Part shown: positions 7,633 through 14,191 of the stretch, one piece after another
Numbering within the stretch: position 1 is the first letter of the stretch
How the letters are laid out: every line of letters begins with the position of its first letter
Virus record (IMG/VR): IMGVR_UViG_3300037502_000728
Location: 1-31,828 of that record
DNA length: 31,828 bases
Source: a virus
Reading direction: 5' to 3' (one strand)
Translations under genes and position numbers: made by a program
Notes under the pieces: model-generated
The model's database searches: none
Told to the model about the DNA's origin: nothing
The model's input: the letters and a program-made list of their open reading frames with translations, nothing else

Positions 7633-8463
7633 ATGGATTCAGTCAATAACCCACTCAGACAGTATTTCCGTAGACCAGCAGTCTACTTAAAACTACCCAG
7701 CGGTGGGAAAGGATATACCCCTGATGTGCTTACAATTCCTGAATCAGGGGAAATTCCTGTATACCCAATGACAGCAATTGACGAAATTACTGTTAGAACA
7801 CCGGACGCATTGTTTAACGGCACTGCTATTGCAGAACTTATTAAAAGTTGTGTGCCTGACATTAAAGATCCGTGGAAAATTACTAGTGTAGACTTTGATG
7901 CAGTATTAATTGCGATTAAAGCAGCCGGTGGTACAGGTGAACTTGAAATAGAAAGTTCATGTCCAAATTGTAAAGAGGATGCAAAATATGCATTAAATCT
8001 AATGCGTGTTTTAGCCACTATGGAAGCCGGTGACTATACTAATCCATTAGTTGTCAATGAACTTCAATTTAAGTTTAGACCACTAACTTATAGAGAAATG
8101 AATGAAGCATCTTTAGGACAATTTGAAATCCAAAGGTTATTTGCATCAACTGCTCTTAAAGAAGATGATGAAGAAAAGAATGCAATCATTCAGGATGCAT
8201 ATAAAAAAGTTACTGAATTAACTATTCAATTATTAACTCAAGGCATAGAGTTTATTAAAACTCCAACAGCAATGGTTACTGAAAAAGAGTATATTTTAGA
8301 TTTTCTGAGAAATTGTGATAGAACTGCGTACATAACAGTAAGAGATCACAGTGCAGACCTCAGAATGAAAACTGAAATGAAACCTTTGGATGTAAAGTGC
8401 ATACACTGCAATCACGAATACAAACAGCCATTTACGCTTAACCCAGCAGATTTTTTCGCATAA
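7633..8463 (+). CDS. 26: Baseplate hub protein, gp26-like
   Basis: 276 aa (T4 gp26 is 208 aa), resembling the T4-type baseplate hub/assembly family. The N-terminus has LKLPSGGKGYTP and the middle has IELxxxCPNC-type residues: a CxxC pair at residues 110-113 (CPNC) and a second at 256-259 (CIHC). Together they could bind one zinc ion. The family helps assemble the central hub of the baseplate. ATG 7633 is preceded by AGAGGA and a late box. The reading frame ends GAT TTT TTC GCA TAA: the slippery heptamer T TTT TTC lies just before the stop, and a -1 shift would extend the protein by 76 residues to 351 aa. Ending in the zero frame gives this short form. The gene neighbours match the T4 order 26-51. 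Confidence 0.85.
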   Translation: MDSVNNPLRQYFRRPAVYLKLPSGGKGYTPDVLTIPESGEIPVYPMTAIDEITVRTPDALFNGTAIAELIKSCVPDIKDPWKITSVDFDAVLIAIKAAGGTGELEIESSCPNCKEDAKYALNLMRVLATMEAGDYTNPLVVNELQFKFRPLTYREMNEASLGQFEIQRLFASTALKEDDEEKNAIIQDAYKKVTELTIQLLTQGIEFIKTPTAMVTEKEYILDFLRNCDRTAYITVRDHSADLRMKTEMKPLDVKCIHCNHEYKQPFTLNPADFFA

Positions 8464-8499
8464 GGCTTCTAAGTCTCGGCCCCGAGGGGGTTCAGAAGC
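8451..8499 (+). promoter_or_regulatory. Candidate -1 ribosomal frameshift signal
   Basis: The slippery heptamer T TTT TTC (8451-8457) is in the correct phase of the gp26 frame. A 7-nt spacer holds the zero-frame stop (8461-8463). A stem then follows: GCTTCT (8465-8470) pairs with AGAAGC (8494-8499), enclosing a GC-rich inner hairpin (CTCG 8475-8478 with CGAG 8483-8486, or alternatives using the GGGGG run at 8486-8490). Heptamer, spacer and stem-loop are the three parts of a standard -1 frameshift site. The -1 frame is open from 8457 to a stop at 8685. Confidence 0.8.
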
Positions 8500-8687
8500 T
8501 GATAGAGATGTATGAAAAAGAAGTGGGGAATATAAAAAAGACAGCCATATCCTATGCCTGGTACCTTAGAGGTGGTGTTTCATATGAGGATATACTTAAT
8601 ATGTCCTCAGAAGAAAGAACTTATATTGGTGAATTGATAGAAAATAATTTAGAAATCACTAAAAAATCTAATATGCCTTTCTTCTAA
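8457..8687 (+). CDS. gp51-position frame, read by -1 frameshift from gp26
   Basis: 76 codons in the -1 frame relative to gp26, open right through the frameshift point, beginning RIRLLSLGPEGVQKLIEMYE and ending KSNMPFF. The core (KTAISYAWYLRGGVSYEDIL, then SSEERTYIGELIENN) is a helical segment resembling short frames found after gene 26 in marine T4-like phages. An internal ATG at 8508 could give a separate 59 aa protein, but no good ribosome site precedes it, and protein-like sequence continues upstream of it. The likely main route is therefore fusion to gp26. The arrangement mirrors the G/GT tail assembly chaperones of lambda, made by -1 frameshifting. T4 gp51 is 249 aa, so homology to it is not claimed. 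Confidence 0.75.
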   Translation, partial: RIRLLSLGPEGVQKLIEMYEKEVGNIKKTAISYAWYLRGGVSYEDILNMSSEERTYIGELIENNLEITKKSNMPFF

Positions 8688-8705
8688 GTTGTCCTTCGGA
8701 CAACT
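8687..8705 (+). terminator. Hairpin at end of gp26/gp51 unit
   Basis: AGTTGTCC (8687-8694) pairs perfectly with GGACAACT (8698-8705) around a TTC loop, starting at the stop codon itself. There is no U-run directly after; it probably works together with the next hairpin. Confidence 0.5.
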
Positions 8706-8760
8706 AATACCTTCACTAGTACTCGTTTCACTCGTACTACGTTCGGTATTATTTTATTTC
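8705..8760 (+). terminator. Rho-independent terminator of plus-strand hub unit
   Basis: The outer stem TAATACC (8705-8711) pairs with GGTATTA (8745-8751), and an inner stem AGTAC (8718-8722) pairs with GTACT (8734-8738). A T-rich tail (ATTTTATTT) follows. This fits termination of the gp26/gp51 transcript before the convergent operon. Confidence 0.6.
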
Positions 8761-9120
8761 ATTGGATTATATTGCCGCCTTTGAAGCCATGGTAGTGCTA
8801 TTCAGCACTACCAACGGTTAAGGTACATTGCCACGCCCCTTCGCCATGTGCTATCTGTTCCCCAGTATACTAGCCCGTTTGCTGTATACTGCTACCGGTT
8901 GCCCTGTAAAGTTTATGGGACTGTAGTGAGATACTGTTACATATCTCGGCAACGCATGTTACATATCCGCAAGATAGAGTTAGATATGTACTCATTGAGG
9001 GTTCGCAAACCTGTCGATTGCCCTCTCGGTTTTCCGTAGATGTTATTCTACGCTTACTCCAGATCCGTCGGCACAGCACTACCTGTACTTCCTCAAGGAG
9101 GGTCGAGCACCTCGACCAAA
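8761..9120. ncRNA. Candidate structured noncoding RNA in a convergent gap
   Basis: No credible gene lies between 8688 and 9127. By hand count 172 of 360 bases are G or C (48%), against roughly a third in adjacent genes. Perfect inverted repeats fill the region: GGTAGTGCT 8791-8799 with 8804-8812; CAGTATAC 8863-8870 with 8884-8891; GTTGCC 8898-8903 with GGCAAC 8948-8953, enclosing GAGATA 8928-8933 with TATCTC 8942-8947; ACATATC 8961-8967 with 8983-8989; GAGGG 8997-9001 with CCCTC 9021-9025; CGTAGA 9035-9040 with 9047-9052; CCTC 9091-9094 with GAGG 9098-9101; GGTCGAG 9101-9107 with CTCGACC 9111-9117. The active strand is unknown: the repeats fold either way. It does not read as tRNA, tmRNA or RNase P RNA. 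It could be a phage noncoding RNA or a long 3' structure shared by the two converging transcripts. Confidence 0.45.
9101..9117. terminator. Hairpin just after the resolvase gene
   Basis: GGTCGAG and CTCGACC form a 7-bp perfect stem with a 3-nt loop, 10 nt past the stop of the minus-strand operon. No U-run follows on the minus strand, so it may stabilise the 3' end or cap the candidate RNA rather than terminate alone. Confidence 0.4.
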
Positions 9121-9127
9121 CAAATTG

Positions 9128-9697
9128 TTATACTTGATGTAAAGTTGTTAAAACGTCAGTTGTAATTGTGTTGAGTGGCTTTGTGCCTGTTGTGCCTGAA
9201 TAAGATTTAAGTACGTCTTTGTTGTGTTGAAAGAAGTGATCAAATTCGATAATGAGCCAATCTTTATGTTTACTTGATGTATAATATAAAAATTGATCGG
9301 TTACCCAAGTCATTGTAGTTTGTACTACAACAAATTTACCTTTGCGGTTAAATTTCATGAACAATATGTTCAAGTCATCGGATTCTGATACTGACATAAG
9401 TTGATCTAGCCAACCATCAAGCACTTTGCAGTTACCTGCAAGTACTAGGTGAAAAGGAAAGTCTGCATAAGATTTACATTCTGCGTTGAATTTAGAAAAA
9501 CTTTGTCCTGGAACAATGTCTCCTTTAAAACTACGCACCTGTCCCTCATGTAAGTATTGCTTACGTTCTTGATTTTTACCACCAACGTATGCACCTGAGC
9601 CCGGAGCACGTATAAAACTTTCTCCGTATAGGTTACTTAAGAAGTTTGCAACTTCTCTTTCAAAACTTGATCCTTTTGCTTTTTGTGGACTTGGCAT
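9128..9697 (-). CDS. PD-(D/E)XK nuclease, Holliday-junction-resolvase-like
   Basis: 189 aa. The N-terminal half carries the signature of PD-(D/E)XK nucleases: KGSSFEREV with Glu13, then GSGAYVGG, FKGDIVP with Asp60, and AECK with Glu73 and Lys75. The layout resembles archaeal Hjc/RecU-type resolvases and small phage endonucleases, which cut branched or mismatched DNA. The C-terminal half (about residues 95-189) has no domain I recognise. In T4 branched DNA is resolved by the unrelated endonuclease VII (gp49), so this enzyme may do that job here before packaging. It is the last gene of the operon with gp46/gp47, the recombination nuclease, a fitting context. It starts 36 nt after the radical SAM gene, and a late-like TATAAATT lies 5 nt before its ATG. 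Confidence 0.7.
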   Translation of the reverse strand: MPSPQKAKGSSFEREVANFLSNLYGESFIRAPGSGAYVGGKNQERKQYLHEGQVRSFKGDIVPGQSFSKFNAECKSYADFPFHLVLAGNCKVLDGWLDQLMSVSESDDLNILFMKFNRKGKFVVVQTTMTWVTDQFLYYTSSKHKDWLIIEFDHFFQHNKDVLKSYSGTTGTKPLNTITTDVLTTLHQV

Positions 9698-9702
9698 ATA
9701 TT

Positions 9703-9710
9703 AATTTATA
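9703..9710 (-). promoter_or_regulatory. Late-like box before the resolvase gene
   Basis: The minus strand reads TATAAATT, one base off the T4 consensus, and ends 5 nt before the ATG at 9697. No Shine-Dalgarno sequence is visible. Confidence 0.35.
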
Positions 9711-9733
9711 CTTGAAACTACCTATGTTAAAAT

Positions 9734-10855
9734 TTAATTGGTTAGATACCCTACGCTATAACTTTCGTCGGATACAGAACATTTATTACACTTCTCCTCG
9801 CATTCTATGAATGCTTTATCGGGCGATTTGAAACTGTTAAACAGTTTATCCCAAATATCATCGTTGACAATCTCTTCTAGTGTGCGTGATTTAATATTCA
9901 TTAAGTCAGCATACTTACGAAATAAACTGTCTTGTCCTTTTATTTTCTTCCCTGTTATGAAACTTTCACGTTCATAATACGGAGCCGCTACCCAACTACA
10001 TGGGTAAATCTGTCCGTCAGCATTAAGATAAAGACCGCGATTACCAATCATGCATAGTGGAATCACATAATCATCTTTGTATTCACTTACAATCTCTATC
10101 CATTTTTTCTTATTTGTGTCAAGGTAATTTTGATTGTTTAATACTCTATCACTTAGTGGTATACTATAACGCTCATATCTACCTGACTTACTGATAAACT
10201 CGCTTCTAGGTTCTAAACTATCATAATTATCATCAGTATTGTAAGTACCGAATCTACTTCCAAACTTAATACTTTTAGTAATTTGCAGACTATCACATCC
10301 ATATGCCTTAGCCATGTCTTGTATATTTTGCAAATGATCCTGATTGAAACTGAATACAATAGTAGCCCATGTGACATGAGCCTTTTTATTTGTAGTTACT
10401 GTAGTCAATCCTTCTATGATACTGTCCCAATTGCTGTTAACTCTATACAAATTATTGCTAGCGTTATCATATCCGTCAATACTGAAAGCAATAGTGTCAC
10501 GTTCATTTGATAACTCACGGAACTCTTCCCACCATTCTTTCTTTTTATAACTACCGTTAGTAATTGTATAGATGTGAATGTTTGGATTGGTTTCTTTTAC
10601 ATATCTGCAAATTGCTAGATAGTCTTTGCAGTATATAGGATCACCTACATCACCACACATTGTTAATCGTTGAACTTGTGTCTTTAGTAACTCTTCGCTA
10701 AAGCACTTTTTAAATAAGTCTAATGTTAATTCTTTTTGTAGCCAGGGAATATCTTTTGGCATTTCTGTTCTAGGGCATCGAGGACATTTAACCGCACATT
10801 TACTGCTAGGTTCAATATGCCAATGATAAAACTGAAAGCCATACTTATTTTTCAT
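9734..10855 (-). CDS. Radical SAM protein with SPASM-like C-terminus
   Basis: 373 aa. The N-terminal Cys20-x3-Cys24-x2-Cys27 motif (CAVKCPRC) is the radical SAM cluster that binds a 4Fe-4S centre and S-adenosylmethionine. A GDVGDP segment at about residues 69-74 fits the glycine-rich SAM site, and FSIDGYDN matches the barrel of this family. The C-terminal region has further cysteines (CMIGNRG, YPCSW, CEEKCNKC), as in SPASM/twitch auxiliary-cluster domains that modify peptides or small molecules. The substrate is unknown. The gene overlaps the dehydrogenase-like gene by 11 nt, so the two are probably made together. Radical SAM genes of unknown role occur in marine T4-like phages, but their placement directly behind 46/47 is notable. 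Confidence 0.8.
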   Translation of the reverse strand: MKNKYGFQFYHWHIEPSSKCAVKCPRCPRTEMPKDIPWLQKELTLDLFKKCFSEELLKTQVQRLTMCGDVGDPIYCKDYLAICRYVKETNPNIHIYTITNGSYKKKEWWEEFRELSNERDTIAFSIDGYDNASNNLYRVNSNWDSIIEGLTTVTTNKKAHVTWATIVFSFNQDHLQNIQDMAKAYGCDSLQITKSIKFGSRFGTYNTDDNYDSLEPRSEFISKSGRYERYSIPLSDRVLNNQNYLDTNKKKWIEIVSEYKDDYVIPLCMIGNRGLYLNADGQIYPCSWVAAPYYERESFITGKKIKGQDSLFRKYADLMNIKSRTLEEIVNDDIWDKLFNSFKSPDKAFIECEEKCNKCSVSDESYSVGYLTN

Positions 10856-11369
10856 ACACTGTTAATTCTTTCACAAAAGAATTGTACATAACATATCTAA
10901 CTGCCCTAGCAACTTCAACTGGATTCATTTTAGGTACATCTAAATGTTTAATCATCTCAGTATCAGTTGCACCTGGTACAACAAGTGCTAGTCTACATCT
11001 ATGTGGTTGTTTGACTAACTTTCTAAATGTATCACGCAATGCTCGTTTATGGTCACGATATGGCCAAGGCTGATCGTCCAACTCACGTTCTAGTCTGGGA
11101 TAGTCAGTTACAATACTACCTATGCTAATGATTGTTTTATTAGTATCTTTCCATTCATTATAGAATGCTTCTAATAAATCACGTTGATAGAACCCATCGT
11201 ATGCATTATTAATAAAGATATCTGCATCTTTACCCGCATCTAGTATCTTTTGAATGTCAGAAATTTCATATCCATTGGATTTGCTTAATCCAATTATAAT
11301 ATTTCCTTTAAGATTATCAGTAATTGCTTTACCGATTCCCCTTGTATGTCCTGTTATTGCGATTTTCAT
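10845..11369 (-). CDS. Short-chain dehydrogenase/reductase-like protein
   Basis: 174 aa. It opens MKIAITGHTRGIGKAITDNL, the TGxxxGxG NAD(P)-binding turn of classical short-chain dehydrogenases. INNAYD matches the NNAG motif, and the catalytic set appears intact: Ser in SIGSIV, then Tyr and Lys in YRDHK (YxxxK). Classical members are about 250 aa, so this is a compact form lacking part of the usual length, yet no key motif is lost. It probably oxidises or reduces a small metabolite; the substrate is unknown. Its start overlaps the gp46 stop by 4 nt (ATGA) and its end overlaps the radical SAM gene by 11 nt, indicating coupled translation. The pair may act in one pathway, which is inference. Confidence 0.75.
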   Translation of the reverse strand: MKIAITGHTRGIGKAITDNLKGNIIIGLSKSNGYEISDIQKILDAGKDADIFINNAYDGFYQRDLLEAFYNEWKDTNKTIISIGSIVTDYPRLERELDDQPWPYRDHKRALRDTFRKLVKQPHRCRLALVVPGATDTEMIKHLDVPKMNPVEVARAVRYVMYNSFVKELTVYEK

Positions 11370-13129
11370 TCTATATCATGTGCTGTGTTATATGTAGTGA
11401 ACCCATTCTCTTTAATAACTTTGAGTACGCTAGGTACACGTCCTGCTAATTCTTCTCTATGGCTTACTAACCAAACACTCTTACTACGTCTACGTGACAT
11501 GTCTTTTAATATTGCCATACTGTTCTCTACACCAATCGTATCAAGACCGCTGTCAATTAGTTCGTCAATGAATAATGTGTTAATAGGATAGTATAGATTT
11601 TCCCATACATCACGGAACGCAAAGGATAGACCTAATATCAATCTATTACGTTCACCGCGACTTAAATTGTCAAAGTCAAGTTCACGACCCAACTCTGTAA
11701 TCTCAACTTGCAAATCATTTTGAAATACAACTTGATGTGGCAAACCAATCTTATCTAAGTAATGTGTTAATCTGCTATTGAGATAACTTAAGTTTTGGTC
11801 AATGATTTTCTTACGCACAAAACTATCCTTGCTAGTCAATATATCAAGCAAGAACTTTTGATGTTCACCCAATTTAGTCAATTGGTTAATAGTATCAAAA
11901 CTAACTTCTTGTAGTGCTTGATTTTCCATATCACTGATTTGTTCAGTGTATGGATTAATCTCACGTTCTTTATTATCTATATTAGTGATAAGGTTAGCAA
12001 CTTTATTACGATGCTCAAATGCTTCTTCTTCTGTATCGTAAAATAGTTTTGGTTGCTTACCAATAGCACCTACCAATGTCTTAGCCTCGTTAAGTTGCGC
12101 AAGTAAGTCTGTAAACTCTGACAAGTTCTTCTTACTTTCTTTTAGTGACTTTTCTTTATCTTTTAATACGGCTTTATGTTTTGCATCGTGGAAGTCATTA
12201 CCACAAGTATGACACTTGTGTTCTTTTAATGACAGTATTTCTTTTTCAAATTTGGCAATTTCTTTTTCTTCACGTGCAATATCACTATTGGTGCGTGTTA
12301 TACTTTTATCTAAGTCAGCATGATCCTTCTTACGTTGATTATACGCAACTAGTTCTTTATGACCCAACAACTCTTTATCAATGTCTAATTTTTGAAGTAG
12401 TGCTAAATCTTCTTTTAATTTTTGAATATCTTCAGCCGTCTTTGCATCCCAAAGACGTTGACGCTTTTTCAAACTTTCAATTTGTTCTAGGATTCGTTTA
12501 TTGGCTTCTTCAATTGCTTTGACTTTGAATTCTTCTAATTGAATCTGTTCTTTGTTTTCTTTAAGTAGATTCTTAATTGCATCAGCCTTTTCACTTAACA
12601 ATGTAATGCCCAACAGTTGCTCAATAATGTTACGCTGGTCATTTGTTTTCATGGCTAAGAACGGCTCACTGTAAGTGTTCAATGCAATGATTTGTTTGAA
12701 CATGTCAGTGGTCATGCCAATAGCACGTTCAATTTGAATTTGTGTCTCTTTATTTTCACCCTGCGCATCATCTTGTGTCTCTTGCAGGTTACTGTTTACA
12801 TAAAACTTTAATACGTTTGGTTTACGCCCACGTTCAATCTTATAGTCAACACCATTAGCATTGAACTCTAATGTAACCATCATACCCTTACCATTAGTAC
12901 GATTGATTAAATTATCTTTTCTAATGTTATTAATTGGGCTACCAAATAGTGCGTAACATAATCCCTGTATCAATGTGGTTTTACCAGTGCCATTTCTAGC
13001 ACCGTCACCGCCTAAGTCTAGGTTCTCACCTAAAATTAATGTTAACTCTTTGCTATCAAAATTGACTGCTTGTGTTACTTGACCTATGCTTAAAAAGTTA
13101 CGTAGTGTGATGTTCTTTAGTACAATCAT
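11366..13129 (-). CDS. 46: Recombination nuclease ATPase subunit gp46 (Rad50/SbcC-like)
   Basis: 587 aa (T4 gp46 is 560 aa). With gp47 it forms the complex that resects DNA ends for recombination-dependent replication. Visible parts in order: P-loop RNGTGKTT at residues 45-52; a long coiled coil; the zinc-hook CHTC at about residue 305 at the coil tip; a return coil; the ABC signature LSRGERNRL at about 485; Walker B TLFIDELIDSGLD at about 520; and the H-loop VWLVSHREE at about 553. All the motifs needed for ATP-driven dimerisation are present. The start ATG overlaps the gp47 stop by 4 nt (ATGA), so the two subunits are translationally coupled, as is usual for this pair. Confidence 0.95.
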   Translation of the reverse strand: MIVLKNITLRNFLSIGQVTQAVNFDSKELTLILGENLDLGGDGARNGTGKTTLIQGLCYALFGSPINNIRKDNLINRTNGKGMMVTLEFNANGVDYKIERGRKPNVLKFYVNSNLQETQDDAQGENKETQIQIERAIGMTTDMFKQIIALNTYSEPFLAMKTNDQRNIIEQLLGITLLSEKADAIKNLLKENKEQIQLEEFKVKAIEEANKRILEQIESLKKRQRLWDAKTAEDIQKLKEDLALLQKLDIDKELLGHKELVAYNQRKKDHADLDKSITRTNSDIAREEKEIAKFEKEILSLKEHKCHTCGNDFHDAKHKAVLKDKEKSLKESKKNLSEFTDLLAQLNEAKTLVGAIGKQPKLFYDTEEEAFEHRNKVANLITNIDNKEREINPYTEQISDMENQALQEVSFDTINQLTKLGEHQKFLLDILTSKDSFVRKKIIDQNLSYLNSRLTHYLDKIGLPHQVVFQNDLQVEITELGRELDFDNLSRGERNRLILGLSFAFRDVWENLYYPINTLFIDELIDSGLDTIGVENSMAILKDMSRRRSKSVWLVSHREELAGRVPSVLKVIKENGFTTYNTAHDIE

Positions 13130-14142
13130 AAGTTCCTGTAGATATCTAATAATAACTTTGGATCATAAAACTGACTCTCAATGCTACTGATTTGATCTAT
13201 TATTATCTGATCAACTGATTCAAATTTCAACTCTCCTGGAGCAAGATCCATTGCTACTTGATCCAGTTTCATTGGTATCAATGCCATTTCACGTAATTCA
13301 TGTTTAGGAATTAGTGTTTCACGTATGAAATTGGCTTCTTCATAACTAATGTCAATGTCTAAATGAACACGTACATGACTGCGCGGTAATAACATACCAT
13401 CAGGGTTTTCTAATACTTCGCTCAATTTATATACTCTGAATAACGGCTGCTTAGGCCAACTATGAAACTCTGGATCCTTGCCCCATTCTAATACCATCAT
13501 GCCACGTGCATCATCACTAGCATCTGCGTAGTTGTGTGGGAAGGCATTACCTATGTACCAAATGTTTTTACGTGCCTGTCGCTTATGAAAATGACCACTG
13601 AATACCTGTTCGAAATTAGAAACGTGATTGTCGTTAATTTCGCCGTGATCGGGCATCTCTACCATTGCGTTCATATAGAAATGAGGTAACTCTAAATGCG
13701 CAAATAGGTACTTGCCACTCATCTTCATCAATTTTTTGTAATCATCTTGGACTAGCCAGGGCGAGATGACTACATCACCCTCACTAAACCAATCATTAAC
13801 AATTGTTACATTAGGTAAATGCCTTGCCCACTCAACACTATGAATATCTCTACGGTCACGATAATACAAATCGTGATTGCCAGGGATAAAGTATACATGG
13901 TCAAATGATTCACTCAATCGTTCCAATGCACGTAAGCCAAATTGTAGTGTGTGAATGTTAATGCTTGCTCTGTGGTGATTGTAGTCACCCAAGAACAAAC
14001 ATGTTTCACACCCCTCTTCTTTGGCTTTTGTGATGAACCATTCAACAAATTCTGAACAGTCTAAGTTATGTTGTAGACTGTTGCTTTTCAGACCAAAGTG
14101 TATGTCGGTAAATACCGCTGCCTTCTTAAATAAATTCGCCAT
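13126..14142 (-). CDS. 47: Recombination nuclease subunit gp47 (Mre11/SbcD-like)
   Basis: 338 aa, the same size as T4 gp47 (339 aa). It is the metallophosphoesterase partner of gp46. Metal-binding motifs are in order: DIHFG with Asp13 and His15; GDYNHHR at about residue 51; GNHD at about residue 90; and GHFHKRQ at about residue 184. This full set supports an active Mn-dependent exo/endonuclease. The start follows the gp55 stop by 49 nt, and that gap contains a 10-bp inverted repeat. Confidence 0.95.
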   Translation of the reverse strand: MANLFKKAAVFTDIHFGLKSNSLQHNLDCSEFVEWFITKAKEEGCETCLFLGDYNHHRASINIHTLQFGLRALERLSESFDHVYFIPGNHDLYYRDRRDIHSVEWARHLPNVTIVNDWFSEGDVVISPWLVQDDYKKLMKMSGKYLFAHLELPHFYMNAMVEMPDHGEINDNHVSNFEQVFSGHFHKRQARKNIWYIGNAFPHNYADASDDARGMMVLEWGKDPEFHSWPKQPLFRVYKLSEVLENPDGMLLPRSHVRVHLDIDISYEEANFIRETLIPKHELREMALIPMKLDQVAMDLAPGELKFESVDQIIIDQISSIESQFYDPKLLLDIYRNL

Positions 14143-14151
14143 ATGGGTAGT

Positions 14152-14185
14152 CTAAACTATTTTGTTAACGAAATCAATAGTTTAG
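14152..14185 (-). repeat. 10-bp inverted repeat between gp55 and gp47
   Basis: CTAAACTATT (14152-14161) and AATAGTTTAG (14176-14185) are exact reverse complements around a 14-nt loop. The hairpin fills most of the gap ahead of gp47. It may lower read-through, protect the mRNA, or bind a regulator. Confidence 0.5.
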
Positions 14186-14191
14186 GTTACC

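Noticed and set aside
8508-8687. Independent 59 aa gene started at ATG 8508 as the main product
   Set aside because: No good ribosome site, and the frame continues upstream with protein-like sequence to the slippery site, so the frameshift route is favoured; minor internal initiation is not excluded.
8848-9079. Short open frames on both strands (63 and 69 aa) inside the noncoding region
   Set aside because: No ribosome site, Cys/Arg-rich random-looking composition, and they overlap on opposite strands within a hairpin-rich region.
8761-9120. tRNA, tmRNA, RNase P RNA or self-splicing intron
   Set aside because: No cloverleaf with CCA-type end, no tag frame and none of the conserved RNase P core sequences seen; the region does not interrupt a gene, as an intron would.
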